Source: an uncultured Verrucomicrobiota bacterium
Lineage (GTDB): Bacteria > Verrucomicrobiota > Verrucomicrobiia > Limisphaerales > CAIMTB01
Assembly (NCBI GenBank): GCA_903844265.1
Contig: CAIMTB010000289.1
Location: 1-33,366 of the forward strand
DNA: 33,366 nt
Direction of reading: 5' to 3'
A program made the translations under genes and the position numbers. The notes beneath the pieces were generated by a model. That model worked only from the letters and a program-made list of their open reading frames with translations, did no database searches and was not told where the DNA came from. Numbering within the stretch: the stretch's first letter is position 1; every line of letters starts with the position of its first letter. This document shows positions 7,196 through 16,426 of the stretch, piece after piece.

Positions 7196-9376
7196 ATGTC
7201 AGCTGAATCTAAAGCAACCAAGGAGCTGAACGCCCCCGACCGGATGTATCCGCTCGAGAGGACGCGTAACATCGGCATCGCGGCGCACATCGACGCGGGC
7301 AAGACGACGACCACCGAGCGCATCCTCTTCTACACAGGACTCATCCACAAGATGGGCGATGTCGATGACGGCAATACGGTGACGGACTGGATGGAGCAGG
7401 AACGCGAACGTGGAATCACGATCACGTCCGCTGCAACGACCTGCTTCTGGACTCAGAAGGATGACGGGATCAATAAGCTCCAAATCAACATCCCGCATCG
7501 CATCAACATCATCGACACTCCCGGCCATGTGGACTTCACAGCCGAAGTGGAGCGGTCGATGCGCGTGCTCGACGGAGCTGTCGCGGTGTTTTGCGGCGTG
7601 GCCGGCGTTCAGCCCCAGTCCGAAACGGTCTGGCGCCAGGCAACCAAGTACTCCGTCCCGCGCATCGCGTTCGTCAACAAGATGGACCGCATCGGTGCGA
7701 ACTTCGAAAACGCGGTCTCGGACCTGCGCAAAAAGCTGAATGCGTATGCGTATCCGGTGGTCCTCCCGATTGGCAAGGAAGACGCCCTGAAGGGTGTCAT
7801 CGACATCATCACGAACAAGGCCATCGTCTATGACGACAGCGACGAGGCTGGCCTGAAGTACTCGGTCACGGACGTTCCGCCCGAACTTCAGGAGCGAACG
7901 CTGGAAGCCTACGACGAACTGCTCAATGCAGTCGCCGATCGCGATGACGAAATCGCGGAGTACGTCCTCAATGAACGTCCGGTTCCCCAGGTCGTCCTCA
8001 AGATGGCGATTCGCCGCCTGACCTGCGCCATCAGGTTCGTTCCAGTTCTTTGCGGTTCTGCATTCAAGAAAAAAGGCGTGCAGCCGCTGGTCGACGCCGT
8101 GATCGACTACCTTCCGTCACCGCTCGACACCGAGCCGATGACCGCCGAGGTGCCCGGAGGTGACGGGGTGCGAGTGCCCGTTGCACCGGATGACAGCGCC
8201 AAGTTCTGCTCCCTGGCGTTCAAGCTCTGGACAGATCCTTTCGTCGGCAAACTGGTCTTCTTCCGTGTCTATCGCGGACGTCTGAGCAAGGGCGACGTCA
8301 TCTACAATCCCCGCACGCGCAAGCGTGACCGTGTGTCCCGGGTCATGATGATTCAGGCGGACAAACGGCTCGACGTGGAGTCCGTGCACTCCGGCGATAT
8401 CGCCGCCTTGGTCGGTCTGAAAAACATCACCACCGGGGACACTCTCTGCGACGAGGATTGCGAGCTGCTGCTTGAGCCGCCGACCTTCCCGGAGCCGGTC
8501 ATCTCGATGGCGGTGGAGCCGAAGAGCAAGGTGGACAGGGATAAGATGTCCATTGGCCTCCAGCGCCTGGCGGAAGAGGATCCGACTTTCCGCTGCTTCA
8601 CCAACGAGGAGACCGGACAGCTGATCATCGCGGGAATGGGCGAGCTTCACCTGGAGATCATCCGCGACCGGTTGCTCCGCGAGTTCAAGGTGGAAGCCAG
8701 CGCTGGCGCACCGCAGATCGCCTACCGCGAAACGATCACGGGTAAGGCCGAGGGCGAAGGCAAGTTCATCCGCCAGTCCGGCGGTCGCGGCCAGTACGGC
8801 CACGCCTGCGTCGAGATCGAGCCGAATGAGCGCGGCAAGGGTGTCGTGATCGAGAATAAGATCGTAGGCGGCGTCATTCCCAAGGAATATATCCCCGCGG
8901 TCATCCATGGTGTCGAAGAAGCCATCAAGGGCGGTGTGGTCGCAGGGTATCCGATGGTCGACGTGAAGGTCGCCGTCACCTACGGCAGCTTCCACGAAGT
9001 CGATTCATCCGAACTCGCCTTCAAGATGGCTGGCATCTTCGCCATGAAGGACGCCGTCCGTAAGGCGAACGGCATCATCCTCGAACCGATCATGAAGGTC
9101 GAGGTCACCACGCCCGATGAATACCAGGGCGACATTCTCGGTGATCTGAACCGCCGCCGCGGCAAGATCATCGCGATCGAGAACAAGAGCGATGCCACCA
9201 TTCTGCGCGCGGATGTCCCGCTCGCCGAAATGTTCGGCTACGCCACCGCAGTTCGGTCCCTGTCAAAGGGCCGCGCTGGCTACTCGATGGAACCATCCCA
9301 CTTTGAACCAGTCCCGGCCAGCATCGCTGCCACGATCCTGGAATCGGCAAAAGGAAAACCGGCGGCCCGGAGCTGA
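7196..9376 (+). CDS. fusA: Elongation factor G
   Basis: EF-G is the GTPase that drives tRNA-mRNA translocation and, with RRF, ribosome recycling. The 726-residue protein has the P-loop AHIDAGKT (residues 30-37), the switch I segment [19 protein letters not shown], and NKMD as nucleotide-binding motifs. Domain IV carries [12 protein letters not shown] and [11 protein letters not shown], including the conserved tip His. About 20 extra residues precede the usual LERTRNIGI start; an internal Met at residue 17 is an alternative. The upstream 66 bases are C-rich with no Shine-Dalgarno sequence. No tuf gene follows; rpsJ comes next after 14 bases, unlike the E. coli str operon. Confidence 0.98.
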   Translation: MSAESKATKELNAPDRMYPLERTRNIGIAAHIDAGKTTTTERILFYTGLIHKMGDVDDGNTVTDWMEQERERGITITSAATTCFWTQKDDGINKLQINIPHRINIIDTPGHVDFTAEVERSMRVLDGAVAVFCGVAGVQPQSETVWRQATKYSVPRIAFVNKMDRIGANFENAVSDLRKKLNAYAYPVVLPIGKEDALKGVIDIITNKAIVYDDSDEAGLKYSVTDVPPELQERTLEAYDELLNAVADRDDEIAEYVLNERPVPQVVLKMAIRRLTCAIRFVPVLCGSAFKKKGVQPLVDAVIDYLPSPLDTEPMTAEVPGGDGVRVPVAPDDSAKFCSLAFKLWTDPFVGKLVFFRVYRGRLSKGDVIYNPRTRKRDRVSRVMMIQADKRLDVESVHSGDIAALVGLKNITTGDTLCDEDCELLLEPPTFPEPVISMAVEPKSKVDRDKMSIGLQRLAEEDPTFRCFTNEETGQLIIAGMGELHLEIIRDRLLREFKVEASAGAPQIAYRETITGKAEGEGKFIRQSGGRGQYGHACVEIEPNERGKGVVIENKIVGGVIPKEYIPAVIHGVEEAIKGGVVAGYPMVDVKVAVTYGSFHEVDSSELAFKMAGIFAMKDAVRKANGIILEPIMKVEVTTPDEYQGDILGDLNRRRGKIIAIENKSDATILRADVPLAEMFGYATAVRSLSKGRAGYSMEPSHFEPVPASIAATILESAKGKPAARS

Positions 9377-9390
9377 CGCGTAGGAACATC

Positions 9391-9699
9391 ATGTCTGGAC
9401 AACGCATTCGAATTCGTCTCAAGGCGTTCGATCATCGGATCATCGACCAGTCCGTAGTGGACATCGTCGAGACGGTGAAACGATCGGGAGCCCGCGTCGC
9501 CGGCCCCATACCGCTGCCGACCAAGATCGAGCGGTACACGGTCGGTCGCTCGCCTCACGTAGACAAAAAGTCTCAGGAAACGTTCGAGATGCGCACTCAT
9601 AAGCGCCTGCTCGACATCATCGGCCCCACCGCCAAGACCGTCGACGAGCTCAAGAAGCTCAATCTGCCTGCGGGCGTCGACATCACCATCAAGATCTAG
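9391..9699 (+). CDS. rpsJ: 30S ribosomal protein uS10 (S10/NusE)
   Basis: S10 is a head protein of the 30S subunit and, as NusE, also joins transcription antitermination complexes with NusB and links RNA polymerase to the ribosome through NusG. The 102-residue product begins [20 protein letters not shown] and contains [15 protein letters not shown] and [22 protein letters not shown], all family signatures. Length is typical. TAGGAAC lies 6-12 bases before the ATG and may serve as a weak ribosome site. It is the first gene of the S10 segment but sits only 14 bases behind fusA, so no separate promoter is likely and str and S10 form one unit here. Confidence 0.98.
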   Translation: MSGQRIRIRLKAFDHRIIDQSVVDIVETVKRSGARVAGPIPLPTKIERYTVGRSPHVDKKSQETFEMRTHKRLLDIIGPTAKTVDELKKLNLPAGVDITIKI

Positions 9700-9704
9700 C
9701 CCAC

Positions 9705-10352
9705 ATGATCGGACTCATCGGCAAAAAGCTGGGTCAGACTCGCGTGTACGATGCGAGCGGGAACGTAATCCCCGTCACCGTCGTGCAAGCCGGTCCGAAC
9801 TACGTGGTCCAGACCAAGACGGTCGAAACCGACGGGTACAATGCGGTCCAACTGGGCTTCGGCCCGCAGAAGGATTCGCGTCTTACCAAGGCGGTCACGG
9901 GCCACCTCACCAAGGCCAAGGTTCCCGCGCTGCGTCGTCTGCGCGAGTTCCGCAACTTCTCCCCGGAGGTCAAACCCGGCGACATCGTGGGTGTCACGCT
10001 CTTCGCCGAAGGAGACTTCGTGGACGCCATAGGCATCACCAAGGGACGCGGGTTCGAGGGTGTTGTGAAGCGGCACCACTTCCGCGGAGGTGATGCGACC
10101 CACGGAGCCAAGGGTTGGCATCGACGCTCAGGCGCCATCGGACAGCGACTCTTTCCAGGCACAGTCATGCGCGGCATGAAGATGCCTGGTCACATGGGCC
10201 AGGTCCAACGCACCGTTCAGAACCTTCAGGTCGTCAAAGTGCTGGCCGAGGATCAGATCCTCCTTATCAAGGGTGCCATTCCTGGCGCGGCCGGTGAGTA
10301 CGTCGTGATCCGCGACGCAAAGAAGCGCCCGAAGGCCGTGGCGAACAAGTAA
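9705..10352 (+). CDS. rplC: 50S ribosomal protein uL3 (L3)
   Basis: L3 is an early-assembly 50S protein whose long loop reaches toward the peptidyl transferase centre. The 215-residue protein starts MIGLIGKKLGQTRVYD and contains GRGFEGVVKRHHFRGGDATHG, then LFPGTVMRGMKMPGHMGQ, the family signature near the Gln that PrmB methylates in E. coli. Length and domain order are normal. It follows rpsJ by 5 bases (TAGCCCACATG) with no Shine-Dalgarno sequence, so translation is likely coupled to the upstream gene. Confidence 0.98.
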   Translation: MIGLIGKKLGQTRVYDASGNVIPVTVVQAGPNYVVQTKTVETDGYNAVQLGFGPQKDSRLTKAVTGHLTKAKVPALRRLREFRNFSPEVKPGDIVGVTLFAEGDFVDAIGITKGRGFEGVVKRHHFRGGDATHGAKGWHRRSGAIGQRLFPGTVMRGMKMPGHMGQVQRTVQNLQVVKVLAEDQILLIKGAIPGAAGEYVVIRDAKKRPKAVANK

Positions 10353-10364
10353 GGAAGCACACCT

Positions 10365-11000
10365 GTGAATATCCAGATTTCCGACCTACAGGGCAACAAG
10401 CTCGCAGAACGAGCCGTGGCGTTCGAGATTATCGAGAACGCCCGAGGGACACAGGCCGTCAAAGATACGGTCGTCGCGCACCTCGCAGCACGCCGTCAGG
10501 GGACACGAAAAGCCAAGACCGTTGGCGAAGTCAGTGGTACCAACAAGAAGCCTTGGCGCCAGAAGGGCACCGGCCGCGCACGAGCCGGCTCGTTCCAGTC
10601 CCCCCTGTGGCCAGGCGGCGGCGTGGTCTTCGGTCCCCGCCCCCACGACTTCAGCATAAAAATCAATTCCCGCGTTAAGAAGCTCGCTCTTCGGAAGGCC
10701 GTCAGCGAACGTCTCCGGGCCGGCGACGTGATCGTGGTCAGCGAAATCAATCTCGCTTCCCACAAGACGAAGGACTTCATGTCCGCGCTGGCTCCGCTCG
10801 GTGTCTTCAAGGGTTCGTTGCTGGTGGTGACAGGAGCCAATCGGAATCTGCTCCTGGCGTCGGCCAACGTTCCTGATGTCCGCGTCACAAGCGGAGATGA
10901 CCTGACCACCTACCAGGTGCTCTGGCCAGACAAGATCGTCTTCACCGAGGAGGCGTTCAAGAAGGTCGAGGTTCGTTTGGGAGTTAAGGAGGTCGCATGA
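10365..11000 (+). CDS. rplD: 50S ribosomal protein uL4 (L4)
   Basis: L4 lines the nascent peptide exit tunnel with its extended loop and, in E. coli, represses its own S10 operon. The 211-residue product starts at a GTG preceded by AAGGAAG and shows the loop signature GTNKKPWRQKGTGRARAGS followed by GGGVVFGPRPHDF. The C-terminal part matches the globular family fold. Its stop overlaps the rplW start in an ATGA arrangement, and the tail of the gene carries the strong rplW ribosome site. Whether autogenous control occurs here is unknown, since the leader of the fused str-S10 unit differs from E. coli. Confidence 0.97.
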   Translation: MNIQISDLQGNKLAERAVAFEIIENARGTQAVKDTVVAHLAARRQGTRKAKTVGEVSGTNKKPWRQKGTGRARAGSFQSPLWPGGGVVFGPRPHDFSIKINSRVKKLALRKAVSERLRAGDVIVVSEINLASHKTKDFMSALAPLGVFKGSLLVVTGANRNLLLASANVPDVRVTSGDDLTTYQVLWPDKIVFTEEAFKKVEVRLGVKEVA

Positions 11001-11278
11001 CCATTTATGATGTCGTCAAGACGGTCCGCCTGACTGAAAAGGGCACGATCCTCTCGGCAAAATTCAACCAGTACACCCTCGTCGCCGATCGCCGCGCCAG
11101 CAAGGTGCAGATTCGGCAAGCCGTTGAGCAGCTGTTCAACGTCTCGGTTCTGAAGGTCAACACCCAGTCCATCCGCGGCAAGTCCCGGCGCCAGAATACG
11201 GCTGCCGCTGGCCGCGACCAGAACTGGAAAAAGGCCATCGTGACCCTCAAGGACGGCGACAAAATCCAGCTTACCTGA
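10997..11278 (+). CDS. rplW: 50S ribosomal protein uL23 (L23)
   Basis: L23 is at the tunnel exit and docks trigger factor, SRP and the Sec machinery. The 93-residue protein contains VRLTEKGTILSAKFNQYTLVADRRASKVQIRQAVEQLFNV-type sequence and a C-terminal DGDKIQLT, all typical. The ATG overlaps the rplD stop (ATGA) and is preceded by AAGGAGGT at 10986-10993, the strongest Shine-Dalgarno sequence in the ribosomal cluster. That contrasts with the SD-less genes rpsL, rpsG and fusA upstream. Confidence 0.97.
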   Translation: MTIYDVVKTVRLTEKGTILSAKFNQYTLVADRRASKVQIRQAVEQLFNVSVLKVNTQSIRGKSRRQNTAAAGRDQNWKKAIVTLKDGDKIQLT

Positions 11279-11282
11279 TCGT

Positions 11283-12137
11283 ATGCCGGTAAAGACCTAC
11301 AGACCCCTGACGCCATCGCGCCGTTTCTACACGGTCTCGTCATTCAGCGAGATCACGAAGAGCAAGCCCGAGAAGTCCCTAGTCGTCATCCGCAAGAAGA
11401 CGGGAGGACGCAATGCCCACGGTCGCGTCACGGCCCGCGGCATCGGTGGCGGCCACAAGCAGAAGATCCGGCTCATCGACTTCAAGCGCCGAAAGCTAGG
11501 CATGGATGCCTCGGTGATTGGCGTGGAGTACGATCCCTGCCGATCGGCGCGCATCGCCCTGGTGCAGTACACCGACGGGGAGAAGCGCTATATTCTGTCG
11601 CCAGACGGTCTGAAGGTAGGCCAAAAGATCCGCAACGGGTCGGATGCGGCGCCTGAGCTCGGCAATTGCCTGCCGCTCCGCAACATTCCGGTGGGTCAGG
11701 CGATCCACGGAGTGGAGCTGGTTCCCGGCCGTGGAGCGCAGATGGTCCGAGCCGCGGGCGGCTCCGCCACGCTGATGTCCCGCGACGAAGGTTTCGCGTT
11801 GGTGAGGTTGCCGTCCGGCGAAATTCGCCGGATCAACGAAGATTGCATGGCGACGATTGGCCAGGTGGGCAATCTGGAGCATGAGAATATCCTGTTGGGC
11901 AAGGCGGGGCGATCACGGTGGTTGGGCAAGCGCCCAATTACACGGGGTATGGCCCGCAACCCCGTCGACCATCCCAACGGTGGTGGGCAGGGCAAGTCCA
12001 AGGGCGGTGGTGGCTGGCAGCAGTTGAAGTCTCCTTGGGGTGTGCTTTCCAAGGGCTTCAAGACGCGGAAGAAGTTCAAGACTTCAGATCGCTTCATCGT
12101 GGTGCGCCGAAATGGCCGCCCGCCGAAGCTGAAGTAA
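11283..12137 (+). CDS. rplB: 50S ribosomal protein uL2 (L2)
   Basis: L2 binds 23S rRNA near the peptidyl transferase centre and is needed for subunit association. The 284-residue product has the N-terminal RNA-binding GRNAHGRVTARGIGGGHKQ, an SH3-like barrel, and the C-terminal NPVDHPNGGGQGKSKGGG. The functionally important first His of the DHP motif is present, and the second (His in E. coli) is Asn, a position that varies between phyla. The start codon lies 4 bases after the rplW stop without a Shine-Dalgarno motif. A 45-base gap to rpsS follows. Confidence 0.98.
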   Translation: MPVKTYRPLTPSRRFYTVSSFSEITKSKPEKSLVVIRKKTGGRNAHGRVTARGIGGGHKQKIRLIDFKRRKLGMDASVIGVEYDPCRSARIALVQYTDGEKRYILSPDGLKVGQKIRNGSDAAPELGNCLPLRNIPVGQAIHGVELVPGRGAQMVRAAGGSATLMSRDEGFALVRLPSGEIRRINEDCMATIGQVGNLEHENILLGKAGRSRWLGKRPITRGMARNPVDHPNGGGQGKSKGGGGWQQLKSPWGVLSKGFKTRKKFKTSDRFIVVRRNGRPPKLK

Positions 12138-12182
12138 CGTTCGCTTAAGGTAACCCTTTTCAACCCTATACGCTGACCGGTC

Positions 12183-12464
12183 ATGGGACGCTCAATCAAG
12201 AAAGGCCCGTTTGTGGACGGGCACCTCATGGAGAAGGTGCGCAAGATGAACTCTGCTGGGCTCAAAAAGCCTATCAAGACCTGGTCGCGCCGCTCCATGA
12301 TCACGCCGGAGTTCGTTGGACATACGGTACAGGTCCACAACGGCAAAATTTTTAACGCGGTGTTTGTCACTGAGAACATGGTCGGCCATCGGCTCGGCGA
12401 GTTCTCCCTGACCCGCACATTCAAAAAGCACGGCGCCCACACCGCCAAGGCGGAGGCCAAGTAG
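12183..12464 (+). CDS. rpsS: 30S ribosomal protein uS19 (S19)
   Basis: S19 forms a head complex with S13 and contacts the A-site tRNA and bridge B1a. The 93-residue protein begins [15 protein letters not shown] and contains [22 protein letters not shown] and [17 protein letters not shown], all family hallmarks. Length is typical. It follows rplB by 45 bases, one of the longer gaps in the S10 segment, and ends 2 bases before rplV. The leader (CTGACCGGTC) contains no Shine-Dalgarno sequence. Confidence 0.98.
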   Translation: MGRSIKKGPFVDGHLMEKVRKMNSAGLKKPIKTWSRRSMITPEFVGHTVQVHNGKIFNAVFVTENMVGHRLGEFSLTRTFKKHGAHTAKAEAK

Positions 12465-12466
12465 TC

Positions 12467-12799
12467 ATGGAAGTAAAAGCCATCACTCGCAACATCCGCA
12501 TGTCCGCGCAGAAAATGCGCGAAGTCACACGCCAGATCCACGGCCTCAACGCCGTCCAGGCTCAGGCTGTGCTCGATACGGTGCCGCGAAAGTCCGCGTT
12601 CTGGGTGAGCAAGACCCTGAGGTCCGCCATCGCCAACGCGGAGAACAACAACAATCTCCGCGCGGAGACTCTCCGGATCAAGGCCGCACTCACAGGGACC
12701 GGCCGAACGATCAAGCGCTTCATCCCGAAGGCCCGCGGTTCTGCGGGCCCGATCCTGAAGCGGAGTTGCAACATCACGATCATCTTGAGCGACGAATAG
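12467..12799 (+). CDS. rplV: 50S ribosomal protein uL22 (L22)
   Basis: L22 spans the 50S subunit and its beta-hairpin forms part of the constriction of the exit tunnel, where macrolide-resistance changes occur. The 110-residue product starts [20 protein letters not shown] and has the globular helix pair followed by the hairpin [28 protein letters not shown]. There is no hairpin deletion or duplication of the macrolide-resistance type. It begins 2 bases after the rpsS stop and ends 7 bases before rpsC, so it is embedded in a translationally coupled run. Confidence 0.97.
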   Translation: MEVKAITRNIRMSAQKMREVTRQIHGLNAVQAQAVLDTVPRKSAFWVSKTLRSAIANAENNNNLRAETLRIKAALTGTGRTIKRFIPKARGSAGPILKRSCNITIILSDE

Positions 12800-12806
12800 C
12801 CTGCGT

Positions 12807-13508
12807 ATGGGCCAGAAAACGAATCCAATCGGGCTGCGTGTTGCCGTCACCAAGGACTGGCAGTCCAAGTGGTTTGCCGGCAAGAAGGAGTTCGGGAAGC
12901 TTCTCATCGAAGATTCCGACATCCGCCACCTACTTAAGAGGCGCCTTGAAAGTGCCTCGGTGCCACGCATCGCCATCGAGCGCGCGGCCAACCGCTGTCG
13001 CATCACGATCTTCACGGCCCGACCAGGCGTGGTGATCGGACGAAAGGGCACCGAGATCGACAAGATCAAGGAAGACCTTTCGAAAATGACCGGGAAGGAC
13101 GTCTACGTTGAGATCCAGGAGGTTAAGCAGCCTGAGATCGACGCGCAGCTGGTTGCTGAGAACGTCGCCCTGCAGCTTGAGCGCCGCATTTCTTTCCGCC
13201 GCGCGATGAAGAAGGCCATTCAGCTGGCCATGGATATGGGGGCCGAAGGCATCAAGATCCGATGCGCCGGTCGCCTGGGTGGGTCGGAAATCGCCCGGGT
13301 TGAGACATACCATCTCGGCCGTGTTCCGCTCCATACCCTCCGCGCCACCATCGACTATGGATTCGCCGAGGCTAGGACAGTTTATGGCAAACTTGGCGTG
13401 AAGTGCTGGGTTTGTCGTGGCGAGCGGAAGCCGGAAAAGGCTCAGCGTCCGCAGCCTTCCAATCCGATTCCGAGCTCGACGCAGCCCGGATCCCCGGCCC
13501 GCGAGTGA
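12807..13508 (+). CDS. rpsC: 30S ribosomal protein uS3 (S3)
   Basis: S3 lines the mRNA entry channel and contributes helicase activity with S4 and S5. The 233-residue product begins [12 protein letters not shown], has a KH type-2 domain with [17 protein letters not shown], and the C-terminal domain with [31 protein letters not shown]-type sequence. About 25 extra Pro/Ser/Gln-rich residues follow the usual end ([13 protein letters not shown]...), likely a disordered tail. It lies 7 bases after rplV and 38 bases before rplP. No clear Shine-Dalgarno sequence precedes the ATG. Confidence 0.98.
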   Translation: MGQKTNPIGLRVAVTKDWQSKWFAGKKEFGKLLIEDSDIRHLLKRRLESASVPRIAIERAANRCRITIFTARPGVVIGRKGTEIDKIKEDLSKMTGKDVYVEIQEVKQPEIDAQLVAENVALQLERRISFRRAMKKAIQLAMDMGAEGIKIRCAGRLGGSEIARVETYHLGRVPLHTLRATIDYGFAEARTVYGKLGVKCWVCRGERKPEKAQRPQPSNPIPSSTQPGSPARE

Positions 13509-13546
13509 ACCGCAACCCCTGACGAGCACGAGAAAAGAACAGGCTT

Positions 13547-13966
13547 ATGGCGTTGATGCCCGCACGGGTTAAGTACCGAAAAATGCAGCGCGGAAACCGC
13601 GCTGGCATCGCCACGCGTTGTAACGCAGTGGCATTCGGTGAATACGGCCTCCAGGCGCTTGAGCGCTGCTGGATGGACACAAAGCAGATCGAGGCAGCAC
13701 GCGTGGCCATCACCCGCCACATGAAGCGCCGCGGCAAGATGTGGATCCGCATCTTTCCAGATAAATCTTACACAAAGAAGCCCCTCGAGGTTCGAATGGG
13801 CACGGGCAAAGGTGGGGTGGAGTCATGGGTCGCCGTCATCAAACCGGCCACCATCATGTTCGAGGTTGATGGCATTCCGGAGGCACTCGCCCGTGAGGCG
13901 ATGCGTCTGGCAGCCAATAAACTCCCGATCCGAACCCGCTTCGTGTCGCGTCACCACTTGGCTTGA
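13547..13966 (+). CDS. rplP: 50S ribosomal protein uL16 (L16)
   Basis: L16 helps position A-site tRNA on the 50S subunit and is a late-assembly protein. The 139-residue product starts [16 protein letters not shown] and includes [38 protein letters not shown] as separate recognisable family blocks. The Arg in the EVRMG loop corresponds to the residue hydroxylated by YcfD/RoxA in some bacteria. Length is typical. It is separated from rpsC by 38 bases and from rpmC by 12. Confidence 0.97.
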   Translation: MALMPARVKYRKMQRGNRAGIATRCNAVAFGEYGLQALERCWMDTKQIEAARVAITRHMKRRGKMWIRIFPDKSYTKKPLEVRMGTGKGGVESWVAVIKPATIMFEVDGIPEALAREAMRLAANKLPIRTRFVSRHHLA

Positions 13967-13978
13967 TCGGAGACACTC

Positions 13979-14185
13979 ATGAAGTTCGCCGAACTCAAAG
14001 ATCTCACCCCGCACGAAATGGTTGTCCGCTCGGGCGACATGCGTCGCGAGTTGTTCAACCTCCGCCTCCAGAAGGCCAGCGCGCAGCTTGAAAAAACCGC
14101 TCGACTTCGTACCCTCCGCAAGGAGATCGCCCGAATCGAGACCGCCATCAGCCAGCGCCGCAAGTCCCAACCTGCCGCCGTATGA
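13979..14185 (+). CDS. rpmC: 50S ribosomal protein uL29 (L29)
   Basis: L29 is a small coiled-coil hairpin near the tunnel exit, adjacent to L23. The 68-residue product begins MKFAELKDLTPHEMVVRSGDMRRELFNLRLQKASAQLEK and continues with RTLRKEIARIETAI, matching the two-helix family pattern. GGAGA is 7-11 bases before the ATG. Its stop overlaps the rpsQ start as ATGA, so the two are translationally coupled. Confidence 0.95.
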   Translation: MKFAELKDLTPHEMVVRSGDMRRELFNLRLQKASAQLEKTARLRTLRKEIARIETAISQRRKSQPAAV

Positions 14186-14475
14186 CGCCACCCACCAAGA
14201 CCGCCGGACTGCGCAAAGAGCGCGTTGGCGAGGTCATCTCCGACAAGATGACCAAGACGATCATCGTCCGCGTTGAGCGGCGAGTCGCCCATCCGCGGTA
14301 TAAGAAAATTATCACCCGGTACAGCAAACACTACGCCCACGACGAGAAGGAACTGGCCGGGGTTGGTGACACCGTGCGCATCTCTGAGACGCGACCGATG
14401 TCCCGACTGAAGCGATGGTCCCTCGTCGAGGTGGTCCAGAAGGCCCCTGAAAGGGCCGTGACTACCGCCAGCTAA
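14182..14475 (+). CDS. rpsQ: 30S ribosomal protein uS17 (S17)
   Basis: S17 is an early 30S assembly protein with an OB fold. The 97-residue product carries the core GEVISDKMTKTIIVRVERRVAHPRYKKIITRYSKHYAHDE in family order and GDTVRISETRPMSRLKRWSLVEVV. About 13 extra N-terminal and 12 extra C-terminal residues make it slightly longer than the E. coli form. The ATG at 14182 overlaps the rpmC stop. A 12-base gap containing AGAGG leads into rplN. Confidence 0.96.
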   Translation: MTPPTKTAGLRKERVGEVISDKMTKTIIVRVERRVAHPRYKKIITRYSKHYAHDEKELAGVGDTVRISETRPMSRLKRWSLVEVVQKAPERAVTTAS

Positions 14476-14487
14476 ACAGAGGCAACC

Positions 14488-14853
14488 ATGTTTCAAATCA
14501 GGTCCATCTTCGACGTAGCCGATAACTCAGGCGCCAAGCGCGCCGCGTGCATCGGCGTGCTCGGTCGCAACCAGCGGTATGCCTCGGTTGGCGATGTGGT
14601 CAAGGTCCACATCAAGGAAGCCACCCCGGACGGCACCGTCAAGAAGAGCGAGGTATGCAACGCAGTGGTCGTGCGATCACGCAGCGCCATCCGTCGCGCT
14701 GACGGGTCTTACCTGCGATTCGACTCGAACGCCGTCGTCATCATCGACAAGGATAACAACCCCCGCGGCACCCGTATTTTCGGGCCGGTCGCGCGTGAGC
14801 TGCGTGACCGCAAGTTCATGAAGATCATTTCCCTCGCGCCGGAGGTCGTCTGA
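14488..14853 (+). CDS. rplN: 50S ribosomal protein uL14 (L14)
   Basis: L14 forms an inter-subunit bridge with 16S rRNA helix 14 and is the docking site of the silencing factor RsfS. The 121-residue product begins [19 protein letters not shown] and ends with [25 protein letters not shown], the standard family signature. Length is typical (122 in many bacteria). AGAGG lies before the start. The GGAGGT near its own 3' end probably serves as ribosome site for rplX. Confidence 0.98.
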   Translation: MFQIRSIFDVADNSGAKRAACIGVLGRNQRYASVGDVVKVHIKEATPDGTVKKSEVCNAVVVRSRSAIRRADGSYLRFDSNAVVIIDKDNNPRGTRIFGPVARELRDRKFMKIISLAPEVV

Positions 14854-14856
14854 ACC

Positions 14857-15132
14857 ATGGCTGCCAAGTCCCACGTTAAGAAGGGCGACGAAGTCGTCGT
14901 GATCGCAGGCGCCGAACGCACCAAGCGCGGCAAGGTGCTGGCGGTATCCACCACCTCGCTGCGGGTCGTCGTCGAAGGCGTCCGCATGGTGAAACGGCAC
15001 ACCAAAAAATCTCAGCAACATCCCCAGGGCGCCATCGTTGAGCGCGAAGGGAGCCTGCACCTCTCCAAGGTGATGCTGGCAACCCGCTACGACGAGCGCG
15101 CCGCGCGTCGTACCTCCGCTTCCAAGGCTTGA
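14857..15132 (+). CDS. rplX: 50S ribosomal protein uL24 (L24)
   Basis: L24 starts 50S assembly by binding the 5' end of 23S rRNA. The 91-residue product contains the KOW motif KKGDEVVVIAGAERTKRGKVLAV at residues 8-30 and the sequence GVRMVKRHTKKSQQHPQGAIVERE. It is shorter than the 104-residue E. coli protein at the C-terminus, and nothing essential appears lost. It begins 3 bases after rplN, with GGAGGT inside the rplN end, and is followed after 13 bases by rplE. Confidence 0.96.
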   Translation: MAAKSHVKKGDEVVVIAGAERTKRGKVLAVSTTSLRVVVEGVRMVKRHTKKSQQHPQGAIVEREGSLHLSKVMLATRYDERAARRTSASKA

Positions 15133-15145
15133 GCGAGTCCCGTCC

Positions 15146-15688
15146 ATGAATTCCAGGCTTTACAAGAAATTCGTCGAGGAAGTCAAACCGTCCCTCCTGG
15201 GCAACGGACGTTTCAAGAACGTCCACGAAGTGCCCAAATTGGAGAAGATCGTCATCAACATGGGCGTGAGCGCCTCGTTGGAGAAGGTGGCGGTTGACGA
15301 CGCGGCCAAGGACATGACCGCGATCGCCGGCCAAAAGCCGGTCATCACCAAGGCCAAGAAGAGCGTCGCCAACTTCAAGCTCCGAAAGGGGCAGAATGTG
15401 GGTTGCTGCGTCACGCTCCGCCGAGACCGGATGTACGAGTTCTTCGACCGGCTTGTCGCCACGGCACTGCCGGGAATCCGCGACTTCCGCGGACTGAACC
15501 CGCGCCGATTCGATGGCCGCGGAAACTACACGATAGGGATTTCTGACCAGACGATCTTTCCTGAGATCGATCTGGACAAGATCAAGCGGCATCAGGGAAT
15601 GGACATCACCATTGTCACGACCGCGGCGACGGACGAGCAGGCCCACGAACTGCTCAAGCTTATGGGTTTTCCGTTCGCAGAACGCTGA
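15146..15688 (+). CDS. rplE: 50S ribosomal protein uL5 (L5)
   Basis: L5 binds 5S rRNA in the central protuberance and contacts P-site tRNA. The 180-residue product starts MNSRLYKKFVEEVKPSLL and contains VPKLEKIVINMGVS, GQKPVITKAKKSVANFKLRKG, and the C-terminal GIRDFRGLNPRRFDGRGNYTIG, matching the family throughout. Length is normal. A 42-base gap to rpsN follows. Confidence 0.98.
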   Translation: MNSRLYKKFVEEVKPSLLGNGRFKNVHEVPKLEKIVINMGVSASLEKVAVDDAAKDMTAIAGQKPVITKAKKSVANFKLRKGQNVGCCVTLRRDRMYEFFDRLVATALPGIRDFRGLNPRRFDGRGNYTIGISDQTIFPEIDLDKIKRHQGMDITIVTTAATDEQAHELLKLMGFPFAER

Positions 15689-15730
15689 ACCCTCTGGCAT
15701 CTTCATTTACTGCACTGTTCCGGAGACAAT

Positions 15731-16000
15731 ATGGCGAAGAAATCATGGATGGAGCGCGACAAGCGCAAGCGGGCGACGGTGGCGAAATTCGCCACGAAGC
15801 GCGCAGAGATGAAGGCCAACGGCGACTACGCCGGTCTGGCGAAGCTGCCGAAGGATGCCTGCCCGGTGCGACTCACCAATCGATGCCGTCTCACTGGACG
15901 TCGTCGCGGCTTCATTCGAAAGTTCGGAGTTTCTCGTATCACCTTCCGTGAAATGGCGCTGTCGGGACTGATCCCGGGAGTGACCAAAGCCAGCTGGTAA
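15731..16000 (+). CDS. rpsN: 30S ribosomal protein uS14 (S14), zinc-free type
   Basis: S14 is a late-assembling 30S head protein. The 89-residue product is the longer, zinc-independent (C-) form: [24 protein letters not shown] followed by [29 protein letters not shown]. It lacks the two CxxC pairs of the short zinc form. GGAGA sits 6-10 bases before the ATG. It lies between rplE and rpsH, the usual spc position. Confidence 0.97.
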   Translation: MAKKSWMERDKRKRATVAKFATKRAEMKANGDYAGLAKLPKDACPVRLTNRCRLTGRRRGFIRKFGVSRITFREMALSGLIPGVTKASW

Positions 16001-16004
16001 GTCT

Positions 16005-16397
16005 ATGATGACCGACCCCATTTCCGATCTGCTCTGCCGAGTCCGCAACGCGGCAATGGCACGTCATGCTGACGTGCTCATTCCCCACTCGCGACTCAAG
16101 GAGAACATCGCGCACCTGTTGAAGCGAGAAGGCTATGTCTCGGAGGTCTCCGTTGAAGGAACCATTCCGAAGAATATCCGGGTGACGCTGAAGTACACGC
16201 CCGCCAAGAAGTGCGTCATCGAGGGATTGCGCAGGCTGAGTTCCCCGGGTCGCCGTGTGTACTCCTGTTGCGCCGACATTCCCAAGGTTCGTGGCGGACT
16301 GGGTGTGGTCGTCCTCTCGACTCCGGCCGGGATCTTCACCGACCGCGAGGCGCGCAAGCGCAACATCGGCGGCGAGCTCCTCTGCTCAATCTGGTAG
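16005..16397 (+). CDS. rpsH: 30S ribosomal protein uS8 (S8)
   Basis: S8 binds the central domain of 16S rRNA and in E. coli is the repressor of the spc operon through the rplE leader. The 130-residue product starts MMTDPISDLLCRVRNA and ends with VLSTPAGIFTDREARKRNIGGELLCSIW, a clear family C-terminus. Either of the two adjacent ATG codons (16005, 16008) could be used. The gene follows rpsN by 4 bases and precedes rplF by 29. I did not see an S8-like site at the rplE start. Confidence 0.97.
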   Translation: MMTDPISDLLCRVRNAAMARHADVLIPHSRLKENIAHLLKREGYVSEVSVEGTIPKNIRVTLKYTPAKKCVIEGLRRLSSPGRRVYSCCADIPKVRGGLGVVVLSTPAGIFTDREARKRNIGGELLCSIW

Positions 16398-16426
16398 GTC
16401 CCATTCGATAATTCAAGGAACCGCTT

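Noticed and set aside
11940-12010. Asn instead of the second His in the uL2 DHPHGGG motif
   Set aside because: That position differs between phyla while the important first His is kept.
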